Positions 1-9,400 of a stretch of 63,080 nt of DNA are shown in pieces. The stretch comes from JBOHUC01 sp050733935 (GTDB lineage Bacteria > Eisenbacteria > RBG-16-71-46 > DASYSL01). Both the position numbers and the translations under genes were made by a program. Under the pieces are notes generated by a model. That model ran no database searches and was not told where the DNA came from. It saw nothing but the letters and a program-made list of their open reading frames with translations. The first letter of the stretch is position 1. Every line of letters begins with the position of its first letter. The stretch spans positions 1 through 63,080 of the forward strand of contig JBOHUC010000037.1 in NCBI GenBank assembly GCA_050733935.1. Reading direction: 5' to 3'.

Positions 1-96
1 ATCGATGCGCCACACCTGGCCGACATGGTTCATCGCGGCGTCGTGTTCGAGGATGGAGTGAAGGTCGCGAAGCAGAATCAGAGGGCTGCCGCCTGA
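1..96 (+). CDS. C-terminal end of an unidentified protein (partial)
   Basis: An open frame enters from the left edge and stops with TGA at 94-96, giving the last 31 residues of a protein. The tail ends in a polar stretch and three alanines. It is too short to identify, although short glycine-valine strands like these are common at the ends of amidohydrolase-type enzymes. The next gene is on the opposite strand and ends 22 bases away, so the two genes are convergent. Confidence 0.5.
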   Translation: MDAPHLADMVHRGVVFEDGVKVAKQNQRAAA

Positions 97-118
97 GGTC
101 GTTTACACACCTCTTGAC

Positions 119-607
119 TCAAGCCCCCTCGAGTTCTGCAATGTGTCTCGGAACGGAGTGTCCTGCCTGACGCGCGAGCGCAATTTGCGCCTGCGTCGTG
201 TAGCCCCCGCGGATCGTTCCGTCGGGCAGGACGACCTGCCAGTCTTCAAGGGCTGCCAGCGGCTGCGGCCCGGCGGCCGGACCCGCCGCGGGGCCGCCTC
301 CGATCAACGGCGTTTCGAGGGTCGCGCGGAACGTGGTCTCGTCGAGCTCGAGGAGCTCGCCCCACACGTGCTCGGTCTCGCCCTTCCCGTTGACGAGGGG
401 ATACTTGACGACCGCGAGTCCGGCTTTCGCAGCGACGAGCTCGCGGAGCAACGGCACCGAGGCGCGGGCTTTCGCGGTCGCGCCCGCCCACAGGGGAGAC
501 TCCACGTCGACGAACGACCCCTGGTTCGCTCGCGCCCTCTTGCCGAGATAGAGAAGGACCAGAACCAGGACGGCCGCGAGGACAACGAGGATCCTCACCG
601 AGTCCAC
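119..607 (-). CDS. membrane-anchored DUF2314-like protein
   Basis: 162 residues with a GTG start. Residues 5-22 form one hydrophobic helix directly followed by basic residues (GKRAR), as expected for a single N-terminal membrane anchor with the rest cytoplasmic or periplasmic. The body resembles the DUF2314 family: a VKYPL strand, an EHVWGELLELD segment, and a late DWQVVLPDGTIRGGYT segment that matches the usual 'W-hydrophobic-DG-GG-aromatic-T' ending. A Gly-Pro-Ala-rich loop (GGGPAAGPAAG) interrupts the domain. No enzymatic role is known for this family. The gene lies 22 bases downstream of the next leftward gene, so it may share its transcript. Confidence 0.7.
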   Translation of the reverse strand: MDSVRILVVLAAVLVLVLLYLGKRARANQGSFVDVESPLWAGATAKARASVPLLRELVAAKAGLAVVKYPLVNGKGETEHVWGELLELDETTFRATLETPLIGGGPAAGPAAGPQPLAALEDWQVVLPDGTIRGGYTTQAQIALARQAGHSVPRHIAELEGA

Positions 608-629
608 GGAGTCGCCCCCTCCTGTCTCT

Positions 630-2027
630 TCATTGCACGCGCGCGACGCGTCGCGAGGTCATCGGACCGGATGCTCCGCTGCGGACCCCGACGAGGTACA
701 CGCCGGCCGGAACCTCGCTCCCTCCCTCGTCGCGTCCGTCCCACACGAAGGACGCGTTGCCCGCGCCATCTGCCTCCCGCTGGACCCGGCGCACGAGTCT
801 TCCGCGCACGTCGTGAATCGTCACGGTCACGGGACGGTCAGTGATCCCGTTCAGAGCGATGCGGGTCTCATCGTGAAAGGGATTCGGCGCGACCGAGAAG
901 GTGAGCGCGGCAGGAACCGGGGGCACGCCCGTCGGTCCGCTGCGAAGGAGGACGAGGTCACGCGGCGCCAGTCCCGTTGCGATCGGGCCCCCCAGCGTGT
1001 CGCCGTCGGACGAGCGGAAAATCCGGATACCGGCATCCGGATCCGGGAAGAAGAGCTGGTCCGTGAGGGGATCGTGCTCGACGCTCTCGATCATCGAGAA
1101 CGACACGAAGTGCTCGACGATGAAACTTCCGCTCGGGCGTTCGAACGAATCGAGATGCGACGAGAGCGCGAAGTCCGTGTGATTGATGACATAGCCGCGC
1201 GTCGGTGACACGAGGATGAACGCGCCCATGTCGATCGACCAATCCTTCTCCGAGATCAGGAACCCAAGATGCTGGAACGTGTCGAGATGGATCACCTCGA
1301 TCCCGCCCCGGATGTCGAGGAACTTGCCCGGCGTGCTCACGTAGAGTCGCCGCCCTTCGACCTGCATCTTGGTCTGGGGCTCGGGCCCGAGAAGCTCGAT
1401 CGCCTGAACGCCGGACCGAACGGGATCGACGTCGATAAGCTGTTTCGTCGCGACGTCGACGACGGCGAGCATCGCCGGGGAAACCGTGGCGCCCGAGCCG
1501 GGACGATCGATCCGCTGGATTTGAACGAAGAGATGCGTTCCGTCGATTGCCATCCACGCCATCTCGGGGAGCCCGTCGGCATCCGCGAACCCTCCGAGAT
1601 CGACGGAATCGAGCGGAGCGCCGGTTGTCGGGTCGATCTCGAGGAGCCAGCGTGAATCGTAACGGCTGACCCAGGCGTGCGCCGGATCGACGAACGCAAT
1701 GTCGCGCGGATTGGAACCGGATCCGGTCGAGAAGCGACGGACGGTGTCGAACGTCACCGGATCGATCGCCTGCACATCATGCGTGGCGCCGCCGGCGAAG
1801 AACGGAGCGCCGTTCACGGCCCACAGGAGACCCCCGAAGACGCGCAACGTCGCGAAGGGCCCCACCGGTTCGAGATTGGCCGTGACGTTCCACGGAGGGC
1901 TGACATCGACCACGGCACAATTGCCGACCACCCCGCTGGACGTCGTCACGAAAATACGATCCGCCGCTCCCGCCAGACCTGCACTCGCGACGACGGACAG
2001 AAACGCGGCCACGACAAACCAGAGCAC
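630..2027 (-). CDS. secreted protein with C-terminal FlgD-like sorting/Ig domain
   Basis: 465 residues from a GTG start with a strong upstream GGGAGGG. Residues 1-21 are a signal peptide ending in GLAGAA. The central 350 residues look like a beta-propeller-type protein, with repeated short strands and phrases such as VQAIDPVTF and LEIDPTTG, so the fold may be YncE/PQQ-like. The last about 90 residues begin at APNPF and contain FVWDGRDEGG and VPAGVYLVGV, the hallmark of the FlgD-Ig/type A C-terminal domain seen in FCB-group exported proteins. It is probably exported and surface-attached. The ligand is unknown. Confidence 0.75.
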   Translation of the reverse strand: MLWFVVAAFLSVVASAGLAGAADRIFVTTSSGVVGNCAVVDVSPPWNVTANLEPVGPFATLRVFGGLLWAVNGAPFFAGGATHDVQAIDPVTFDTVRRFSTGSGSNPRDIAFVDPAHAWVSRYDSRWLLEIDPTTGAPLDSVDLGGFADADGLPEMAWMAIDGTHLFVQIQRIDRPGSGATVSPAMLAVVDVATKQLIDVDPVRSGVQAIELLGPEPQTKMQVEGRRLYVSTPGKFLDIRGGIEVIHLDTFQHLGFLISEKDWSIDMGAFILVSPTRGYVINHTDFALSSHLDSFERPSGSFIVEHFVSFSMIESVEHDPLTDQLFFPDPDAGIRIFRSSDGDTLGGPIATGLAPRDLVLLRSGPTGVPPVPAALTFSVAPNPFHDETRIALNGITDRPVTVTIHDVRGRLVRRVQREADGAGNASFVWDGRDEGGSEVPAGVYLVGVRSGASGPMTSRRVARVQ

Positions 2028-2092
2028 GATTCGACCCTCCCTTCGAGTCCTCCGCGACGCTCGGTCTCCGGTCTATGACTTTACACCTCGCG

Positions 2093-3088
2093 CTACGACG
2101 GCGGTCCGCCCCACTCGAGCCAGGTTCCGGCACCCGTTTCCTTCGCGCGGCGGTGGATCTCGTGCGCCGAAGCCAGGTCTTCGATCGCGATTCCGAGGGA
2201 TTCGTAGATCGTGATGTCCCCGGGCGACGTGCGTCCGGGGACCTTGCCCAGGAGCACTTCACCCAGCTCGCCGAGCAGGTGCGAATCCGCAATGGCTCCT
2301 TCGTTCCGCGCGATCAGGAAGTCGCCCGATTCATTGACGCACGACTCGCGACGGTCCGTGTAGAAGCGCGACCGCTTCACGGCTTCGGAATCGAGCTCGC
2401 GGCTCGCGGCAAAGCAGGCGCCCACGGCGTTGACATGGGTCCCGGGAGCGAGCCATGTGCCGCGAAGCACGGGCTCCTTCGCGGCCGTCGTCGTGCACAC
2501 GAGGTCCGCTCCGTGCACCGCCTCCTCGGCCGTGCTGCAGACTTCGATCTTCACACCGACGGGAGCCTGTTCGCGGGCAAAGCGTTCGGCGTTGCCCCGG
2601 GTGCGGCTCCACACGCGCACGCGACGCAATTTTCGGACCGCGCGCATGGCCTCGAGATGCGTCTCCGCCTGGGCACCCGATCCGAGGAGGGCCAGGTCTC
2701 CGGCGTCCTGGCGCGCGAGCGCGTCGGTGGCGACCCCAGAGGCCGCCGCGGTGCGGATCGCCGTGATCGAGGTGGCATCGAGAATCGCAAGCGGCTCTCC
2801 GTGCTGGAGGCCGAACAGCATGACGACCCCCTGGTGCGAGGCGTACGGGGTACCGTGATTCCCCGCATTCACCGAAACGACCTTGAGCCCGAAGCTCGGG
2901 GGTTCACCCAGGTAGCCGGGCATGATGCCGAGCCGTCCGGAGCCATCCGGCTGGCGCACGAGGTTTCGGAGCGGAAGGACCGCATCGCCGCGCGCGAGCG
3001 CCTGGAGCGCCTTGCGCATCAGGTCGATGCACACGGACATGGGCAGGAGCTCCTTCACGCCGGCTTCGTTGACGAGCAGAACTTTCAT
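2093..3088 (-). CDS. ornithine cyclodeaminase/mu-crystallin family protein
   Basis: 331 residues, the usual length for the family. It has the NAD(P)-binding turn LALLGSGAQAETH near residue 133, the conserved LKVVSVNAGN segment near residue 88, and IRTAAASGVAT. Members deaminate or reduce amino acids or imines: ornithine cyclodeaminase, alanine dehydrogenase, ketimine reductase, and EutC of ectoine breakdown. The ATG start overlaps the stop of the threonine-dehydratase-like gene (ATGA at 3085-3088), so the two are translationally coupled and probably work on one substrate. The same pair occurs as EutB/EutC in ectoine utilisation, but no other ectoine genes are seen here. The substrate is therefore left open. 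Confidence 0.88.
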   Translation of the reverse strand: MKVLLVNEAGVKELLPMSVCIDLMRKALQALARGDAVLPLRNLVRQPDGSGRLGIMPGYLGEPPSFGLKVVSVNAGNHGTPYASHQGVVMLFGLQHGEPLAILDATSITAIRTAAASGVATDALARQDAGDLALLGSGAQAETHLEAMRAVRKLRRVRVWSRTRGNAERFAREQAPVGVKIEVCSTAEEAVHGADLVCTTTAAKEPVLRGTWLAPGTHVNAVGACFAASRELDSEAVKRSRFYTDRRESCVNESGDFLIARNEGAIADSHLLGELGEVLLGKVPGRTSPGDITIYESLGIAIEDLASAHEIHRRAKETGAGTWLEWGGPPS

Positions 3089-4050
3089 GTGCGCTTTTCC
3101 TCGAACAGGGAGATCAGTCGCTCGGGATCGACGTTCCCTCCCGAGACGATGCTCACGACACGTGTCCCCGGGGCCACCCTGACCTTGCCCGCAAGCAGTG
3201 CCGCCGTCGCGGCCGCTCCCGACCCCTCGACATAGAGCTTGGCCCGAACCAGCAGCAGGCGCATGGCATCATGGATCTCCTCTTCGGAGACCAGCACGAT
3301 CTCATCGAGCGCCTGCCGCGCGACTTCGAAAGGAAGGTTGCCGACGAACGGCGGGGTGAGCCCGTCCGCGAGCGTGGGTTGCCGCGACACCGGGATCGGC
3401 TTTCCCGCCGCGATAGCCGGCGTCATGCCGGGTCCCGCCTCGAGCTCGACACCGACGACGCGACACGAGGGCTTGAGCGTTTTGACCGCACTCGTCACGC
3501 CCGCCATCAATCCGCCTCCGCCGATCGGCACGAGAACGCACTCGACCTCCGGCACCTGCTCCACGATCTCGAGGCCAAGCGTTCCTGCGCCGGCGAGGCC
3601 GACCGGATCGTCGAAGGGGTGGACGAACGCCGCACCGCTTTTCGCTTCCTCCTCACGAAGTCGATCGAAGAGCGTGGCGCGATCATCATGGAAGACGATG
3701 GTCGCGCCGTACGCGCGCACGGCCTCGGTCTTGGAGCGCGGGGCGTCCGCGGGCATCACGACGATCGCCGGGACACCGACGACTCCCGCCGCCCACGCCA
3801 CCGCCTGGGCGTGATTGCCCGCCGAAACCGTGATGAGGCCACGCGCACGACGTTCCGGAGGCAGCGAGAGCACGATGTTGAGCGCGCCCCGCGGCTTGAA
3901 CGACCCGGTCTTCTGGAAGCTTTCGCACTTGAGTTCCAGTTGGACGTGCGCGCGCTCCCCGAGGCTTCGCGAGGACAGGACGGGCGTACGGAGGAGGTGC
4001 GGCCCGACGCGCGCGGCCGCCTCACGAATGGCATCGATCGACACGAGCAT
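3085..4050 (-). CDS. PLP-dependent threonine/serine dehydratase family protein
   Basis: 321 residues, fold-type II PLP enzyme. The PLP lysine is K52 in SFKPRGA, the asparagine loop is SAGNHAQ, and the phosphate-binding loop is PIGGGGLMAG. There is no C-terminal ACT regulatory domain, so it resembles the short catabolic or serine racemase/EutB-type enzymes rather than biosynthetic IlvA. The expected chemistry is beta-elimination of a hydroxy amino acid to an imine/2-oxo acid. That would fit the coupled cyclodeaminase-type gene downstream (4-base overlap), which could reduce or cyclise such a product. No ribosome site is obvious close to the ATG. Confidence 0.88.
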   Translation of the reverse strand: MLVSIDAIREAAARVGPHLLRTPVLSSRSLGERAHVQLELKCESFQKTGSFKPRGALNIVLSLPPERRARGLITVSAGNHAQAVAWAAGVVGVPAIVVMPADAPRSKTEAVRAYGATIVFHDDRATLFDRLREEEAKSGAAFVHPFDDPVGLAGAGTLGLEIVEQVPEVECVLVPIGGGGLMAGVTSAVKTLKPSCRVVGVELEAGPGMTPAIAAGKPIPVSRQPTLADGLTPPFVGNLPFEVARQALDEIVLVSEEEIHDAMRLLLVRAKLYVEGSGAAATAALLAGKVRVAPGTRVVSIVSGGNVDPERLISLFEEKRT

Positions 4051-4076
4051 GGAACGCCGGACATTCCTTTCGAGGG

Positions 4077-5054
4077 CTACTTCTTGAGCTGTTCGATGCC
4101 TTCTTTCGCGTCGGCGTTTGCGGGATCGAGCTTGAGCGCCTTCTGGTACGTGTCGCGCGCGCGCTTCGTGTCGCCGGTCGCCGCATACGCATCAGCCAGA
4201 TGGACCCAGGCGTCGGCCGACTCCGGCGCTTCCTTCGCGAGCCGCTGGAAGAGCCCGATCGCGAGCGTCTTCTGTCCCCCGGCGAGCAGGCGCGCCCCGA
4301 CTTCGTTCATGAGCTGCGGGGAGACGATCTCCGTCCCGTAGCGCGACTGGAAGTCCTCGTACGCGCCCTCCCCCGCCTCAGGCCCGTGGTCGCGATAGGT
4401 CTCGGCGATTGCAGCCGTGGCGTGCACGCGCTTCGCGTACGCCGACGTCGGATTCATCTCGACGTTCAGGGCGTTCAGCCGCACCGCATCGTCCGTGTGG
4501 TCCGCACGTCCGACCGCGTTCGCGACGTCTGCGAGCGTGACCTCGCCGAAGTCATAGGCCGCGCGACCATAATAGCGCTGCCGCAGCCCCTGATAGCGGA
4601 CGATCGTCGAATCGAGGCCGTTCTGCTCGTAGGCGCGCAGCAGGATTTCCTGGAGACGCTGCGGGTTCGTCACACCGCGGTGGCAGGTGATGCACTGCAC
4701 GCCGGTCGGCGGGTCGTTCCGGTGCTCGAGGCTCGCAAGGTATTTCTGATTGATGTCGCGGGTCATTTCCATCATCGCGCGCGCCTTGATCTTCGTCGGC
4801 TTGTCGTCGAGATCGAACTGGTAGGTGTCGAGCGGCTTCCCCTGCTCCCCCACGTGGCAGTGGATGCAGCGCACGCCCAGTGCGCGCGTGTACGCGCCCA
4901 TGTGGTCCATGAGCTCGGCACGCGAAATGTCCTTTGGCAGGACCTTGAGGTTCTTGAACGTGCTCGCGGGCGGTTGGGCGGTGAGGGGGGCGGCGAGGAC
5001 AACGACAAGACAGCCTGCCACGAGCAGGCTGCGCCTGGCATCCGGAGAGATCAT
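4077..5054 (-). CDS. diheme cytochrome c (reaction-centre cytochrome type) with TPR tail
   Basis: 325 residues with a signal peptide (residues 1-26, cleaved near LTAQ) and two heme-binding CXXCH motifs, CIHCH at 63-67 and CITCH at 121-125. The block around KNLKVLPKDISRAEL matches the photosynthetic reaction-centre cytochrome c subunit family, but half-sized and in an organism with no visible photosynthesis genes. Such proteins are common in non-phototrophic soil bacteria. Residues about 235-325 hold TPR-like helices (AWVHLADAYAATGDTKRAR, then YQKALKLDPANADAKEG). It is probably a periplasmic electron carrier docked to a partner through the TPRs. The ATG is preceded by GGAGGA. Confidence 0.85.
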   Translation of the reverse strand: MISPDARRSLLVAGCLVVVLAAPLTAQPPASTFKNLKVLPKDISRAELMDHMGAYTRALGVRCIHCHVGEQGKPLDTYQFDLDDKPTKIKARAMMEMTRDINQKYLASLEHRNDPPTGVQCITCHRGVTNPQRLQEILLRAYEQNGLDSTIVRYQGLRQRYYGRAAYDFGEVTLADVANAVGRADHTDDAVRLNALNVEMNPTSAYAKRVHATAAIAETYRDHGPEAGEGAYEDFQSRYGTEIVSPQLMNEVGARLLAGGQKTLAIGLFQRLAKEAPESADAWVHLADAYAATGDTKRARDTYQKALKLDPANADAKEGIEQLKK

Positions 5055-5101
5055 CGTTCCTCCAAGTTCGCGGCGCTCTCAGCGACGGAAGGCGAGCGAC
5101 T

Positions 5102-5158
5102 CGACCGAGGTCCGAGGGGTCCGATGGCTCACGCAGGAAGCGTCCTGGACCTCGGTCG
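5102..5158. repeat. 12-bp perfect inverted repeat with inner hairpin
   Basis: CGACCGAGGTCC at 5102-5113 is the exact reverse complement of GGACCTCGGTCG at 5147-5158. The 33-base interval contains a smaller hairpin, ACGC (5131-5134) with GCGT (5140-5143). It lies in the 162-base gap between the start of the diheme cytochrome gene and the end of the leftward membrane protein gene. It could therefore be a terminator for the membrane protein gene, a structured leader for the cytochrome, or both. There is no T run. Confidence 0.55.
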
Positions 5159-5216
5159 CGAGCACTCTGCCATCCGCAAGGGCGCGCGTCTACGGGGGTA
5201 CGATGGGGTCGATCGT

Positions 5217-5720
5217 CTACGCGGCCTTTTGGAGGGGCACCTCCGACGCCGGAGTCGTCGCGCGACGGTCCATCTCGCGCCGCGCCTGGAAGCCGCTCCA
5301 GAGGAAGAAGAGGACGAGGCCGTGGAACGCGAGCCCGATCCAGTCCCCCGCGACGGCGAAGATGATCGCGTCGAGCGCGTAGATGATCATTCCAGTCAGG
5401 TATCCGGCCGTGCTTCGCGTCGCCCACACGCCGAGGCCGACGAACAGGCCGGCCACGACGAGATCGAGCGCGAGCGCCACGAATTTCGCCGCCGGTCCGA
5501 TCGCGATCCCAATGGCGTCGATCACCTGGGTCATGCCGAGCCCGGCCATGAAGCCCCACGTCGAGCCCGTGGCCGCGACGATCGAATTGACGACGGACAG
5601 TCCTGCGATCCAGTAGAACCAACTCACTCCCGATCGCGCTTTCGCGTCGAGCGGGTCGATCATCTTCGCCTCGTTCGTGGCGTTCGTGGCGTTCGTGGCG
5701 TTCGTCTCGTTCGTGCTCAT
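5217..5720 (-). CDS. integral membrane protein with N-terminal Asn-Ala-Thr repeats
   Basis: 167 residues. The ATG at 5720 is chosen because GGAGGGAGGAG lies just upstream; the frame stays open beyond it without a good signal. The N terminus reads MSTNETNATNATNATNEA, encoded by a 9-base tandem repeat. Three or four hydrophobic segments follow (about 33-55, 62-85, 90-110 and 115-140) and the tail is charged. No family is recognised with confidence. It lies on the same strand as the small membrane protein gene upstream (gap 76 bases). Confidence 0.7.
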   Translation of the reverse strand: MSTNETNATNATNATNEAKMIDPLDAKARSGVSWFYWIAGLSVVNSIVAATGSTWGFMAGLGMTQVIDAIGIAIGPAAKFVALALDLVVAGLFVGLGVWATRSTAGYLTGMIIYALDAIIFAVAGDWIGLAFHGLVLFFLWSGFQARREMDRRATTPASEVPLQKAA

Positions 5721-5796
5721 CCGTTCTCCTCCCTCCCGTTGCCGGTGTCGACGGCCGGCACGGAGGGTATCGGCAGGGCCGAAGGCGGGCTGAATG

Positions 5797-5979
5797 TCAG
5801 GAGCGCCGGGCCCGCCAGAGCAGGATGCACGCCCAGGCGCAAAGCGCTGCCGCAGCAATTGTAATCGCGACGAACATGGGATCGGCCGCGAGGTGTCGGC
5901 CTTCTTCGAGCACGCGCCAGACGTGCGCGAGGACGAGGAGGCCGAACAGCGCGCCGGTCATCCCCACATAGGCTTTCAT
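5797..5979 (-). CDS. small two-helix membrane protein
   Basis: 60 residues. The ATG at 5977-5979 has AGGGAG just upstream, whereas the longer reading frame has no start signal. It has two hydrophobic helices, residues 5-22 (GMTGALFGLLVLAHVWRV) and 35-54, a charged loop between them (EEGRHL) and a basic end (WRARRS). The small size and topology fit the uncharacterised small membrane proteins found in many FCB genomes. No function can be assigned. Confidence 0.6.
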   Translation of the reverse strand: MKAYVGMTGALFGLLVLAHVWRVLEEGRHLAADPMFVAITIAAAALCAWACILLWRARRS

Positions 5980-6432
5980 GTGGACTCTCCCTGAGCGGTC
6001 AGGAGGGTTTTCCTGAGGCCGCCCGAGTGTTGCTCGACCGAACAGGCTACGAAAGCGAGTCTGAAATATTCGCACCTGGTTCAGGTCTGCAACGCGCACA
6101 CTGCATCCTGAGTCGCGCGATCCGCACGACCACCCGGTCATCGATTCCGCAACGTCGATTGCGGCTCGAAGCGCCGCACACCCGCGATCGCGACTCTGCA
6201 ATACGGGCGAAATTCCCCAGCGTCGTGATTGCATCGACATCGGTTCACCCTCGAGCATCCATTCTCCCCTCGGCACAGGCTGTGCAGGCTCGTCTCCCGT
6301 CTCGCAATCGTCGGCATCTCAGATCGCGCGTTGCGGGATCCACGTGCACAACGTCACGCGTGGGACAACGGAGGACGCGCAAACAACGCAAGATCGCGTT
6401 GCCGCGCGTCGGGGAACAACACGAGGGACAAC
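5980..6432. other. 453-base gap upstream of the envelope cluster
   Basis: This gap separates the leftward small membrane protein gene from the rightward giant Ig-repeat gene, so it must hold divergent promoters. I see no convincing -35/-10 pair and no strong hairpin. The A+T-richer patch around 6050-6075 (GAAATATTCG) is the likeliest promoter zone. No plausible gene is visible on either strand. Confidence 0.4.
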
Positions 6433-9400
6433 GTGCGCGACTCGCTTCGCTGCATCCTGGCTCTCGCGCTGGCGCTTGCCGCGTCCGGCGCGATCCACCA
6501 TGACGCGCTGGCGGGACCATACACCCGCCTGCAGGTGCTTCTGCCGGGTGAATCGGCGGCCCCGGGGACGTCCACAGGCAAGACGGGAACGCCGACCGCT
6601 CAGACATCGGGCGTGCCGTTCTCGATCACGGTGCGTGCCTGCGACGACACGTGGACGACGGTCAACACGGTCACGAACGTGATGCAGATCCTCTCGTCGG
6701 ACGCGAGCGCGACCCTGCCTTCGTCGAGCCAGCTCACGAACGGTCAGGCCGTCTTCCAGGTGCGGTTCAACGCGGGCGGAACGTTCACGGTCTTCGCTCA
6801 CGACGAGACGGACGGCACGATTCCCGACGCCGCCTCGGCGCCCGTCGCGAGCCTCGTGCTCCAGGGATTCGAGTTCAACCGCATCACGCAGAAGAACCAG
6901 TACGCCGGCCAGCCGATGACGATCACGCTGAGGGCGGTGAATCCGAACGGCGCGCTCGTGAGCGGCTTCAACGGCGCCATTCGGCTCAAGGAGATCACGA
7001 GCTTCGGCGACGGCCGGACCTCGCCCGAAACCGTGACCCTCTCGGGCGGAACGTGGACCGGGCCGGTCGCGATGTACCGGGCGGACGAAACGAGCATCAA
7101 CCGCGGCAACGTGAACCTCTATGCCTGGCTCGAGAGCGCGCCCCAGAAGAACGGGACGAGCGATCCGTTCACGGTGCACCCCGGCAACTTCTCGCGCCTC
7201 CAGGTCATCGTCCCGGGCGAGACCCCGCTTCCCGGCAGTGTGACGGGCAAGACGGGCACGCCGGCAACGCAGGGCGCGGGCCGGACGTTCAACGTCGGCG
7301 TCTACGCGACCGACCAGTGGTGGAATCCGGTGCCGAGCGGCGACAACGTCCGGCTGACCTCGAGCGACCCGGCGGCCAACACGCCGCTCACGGGCGCGCT
7401 GTCGAACGGCTTCCGGCAGTTCCTGGCCTCGCTCGGCACGGTCGGGACCCAGACGCTCACGGTCTCCGATCTCTCGAACGGCTCGATCACCGGCATGACG
7501 AGCCCTCCCATCCCGGTCATCCCGAGCGCCGTCGATCACTTCGTGATCTCGACGATCCCCTCGTCCGTGACCGCGGGGGATCCGGTGAGTGTCACGATCC
7601 GCGCGACCGACTCGAACGGCAACACGATTCCCAACTACACGGGCGACGCGCGACTCGCGGCGAACACGGGTGCCGGAAGCATCTCGCCGGAGGACATCGC
7701 GTTCACGGCCGGCGAGTGGACCGGGACGATGCGCTTCTTCGGCGCGGGCGGCGCGGTGTCGTTCACCTGCTCCGACTTCGCCGCTCCCCCCAACACCGGC
7801 ACGAGCAACGCGTTCACGGTCGCGCCCGGACCCCTCGCAAAGCTCCAGGTCCTTCTGCCCGGCGAAACCGCGGAAGGCGGCACGGCCGATGGAAAGACCG
7901 GAGTCCCGACGCCCCAGAGCGCGGGCTCGCCGTTCACGCTCACGCTCCGCGGGGTCGATGCCTACTGGAACCTCGTGCCGGGCGTGAACGACCGGGTGGC
8001 GCTCGCGTCCTCTGACGAGTTTGCCGGCATGCCGGCCGAGACGACGCTCGCGAACGGCCAGCGGCTCCTCTCCGTGCGTCTCTTCAAGTCCGGATCGCAG
8101 CGCATCTGGGCGAGCGACGTCACGAATTCGTCCGTCGGCTCCGACACGTCGAGCTACGTCACGGTGGGCGGCGGCCCGTTCGCCCGAGTCCTGATCCTCG
8201 CACCCGGCGAGTCGCCGGCGCCGGGCACGACGAGCGGCCGGACCGGAGCGGCGACCGATCAGTCGATCAACTTCGCGTTTACGTGCACGGTGCTCGCAAC
8301 CGACAACTGGTGGAATCCGGTCGGCGGCGTGAGCGACGTCGTGCGGCTCGCATCGGACGATCCGCTCGCCACCCTGCCCCCCGACCAGGCCCTGGTCGAC
8401 GGCCGGGCTGAAATGGTGGTGCGTCTCGCGCGGGGCGGCTATAACCAGATCTCGGTGAGCGACGTCACCGATCCGTCGAAGGCGGGCAGCTCGACTCAGG
8501 TGCGCGCGATCTCGAGCGGCTTCCACCTCGAGGCCTCGATCACCCCGGCCAGCGCGCGCGCCGGCGAGCCTTTCACGATCACGGTCAAGGTGACGAACGA
8601 CGCAGGCAGCGTCATCCAGGAGATCAACTCGTTCGTCACGCTCGAAGTGCAGAACGCTTCGACACGGCAGCCGGGACGCGGCACGCTGCTCACGACCCAG
8701 TTCCAGCTCCTGCAGGGGCAGCGCATCGTCTCCGAAACCTACACGTTCGTCGAGCCGATCCTGATCATCGCGCGTGACGACGCCGGTAACGCCCCGGCCA
8801 CCTCGAACGCGATCACGATCACGCCGGGAGTTCCGGCCAACATCGTGTTCTCGAGCACGCCGTCGTGGCTCGGCGGCAACAAGCACGGCCTCCTGCGCGC
8901 CCACCTCGTCGATGCGTTCGACAACGCGGTGCCGGGCGAGCCGATGGTCTTCCAGCACCTCTCGGGCGGCGGCACGCTCACGCCCATCGACAGCCTCACG
9001 GACGCGCAGGGGGACGCGACCGCCGACCTCCTGAGCGCGCGCCAGCCGGGCATGGACCGCCTGCGGGCGAGCTCGAACGGGCTCGTCATCGACCTCGACG
9101 TCCAGACCGCGTTCGTCGACCCGAACGCGGACGGCGGCACGATGACGAACTACCCGAACCCGTTCCATCCGCCCGGTCAGGGCACGACGCTCGCGTGGAA
9201 GCTCGACGATCACGCAAACGTCACGTTGCGCATCTTCACGATGAGCGGCGATCTCGTTCTGCAGCAGACATTCGATCGCACGATGCCCGGCGGAACCGCC
9301 GGCCTCAACGAGTGGATCTGGGACGGGAAGAACGGCGAAGGCAAGGTCGTTACGAGCGGCGGCTACATCGCGCTCGTCGAAGCTCAGGGAACCGGAGAGA

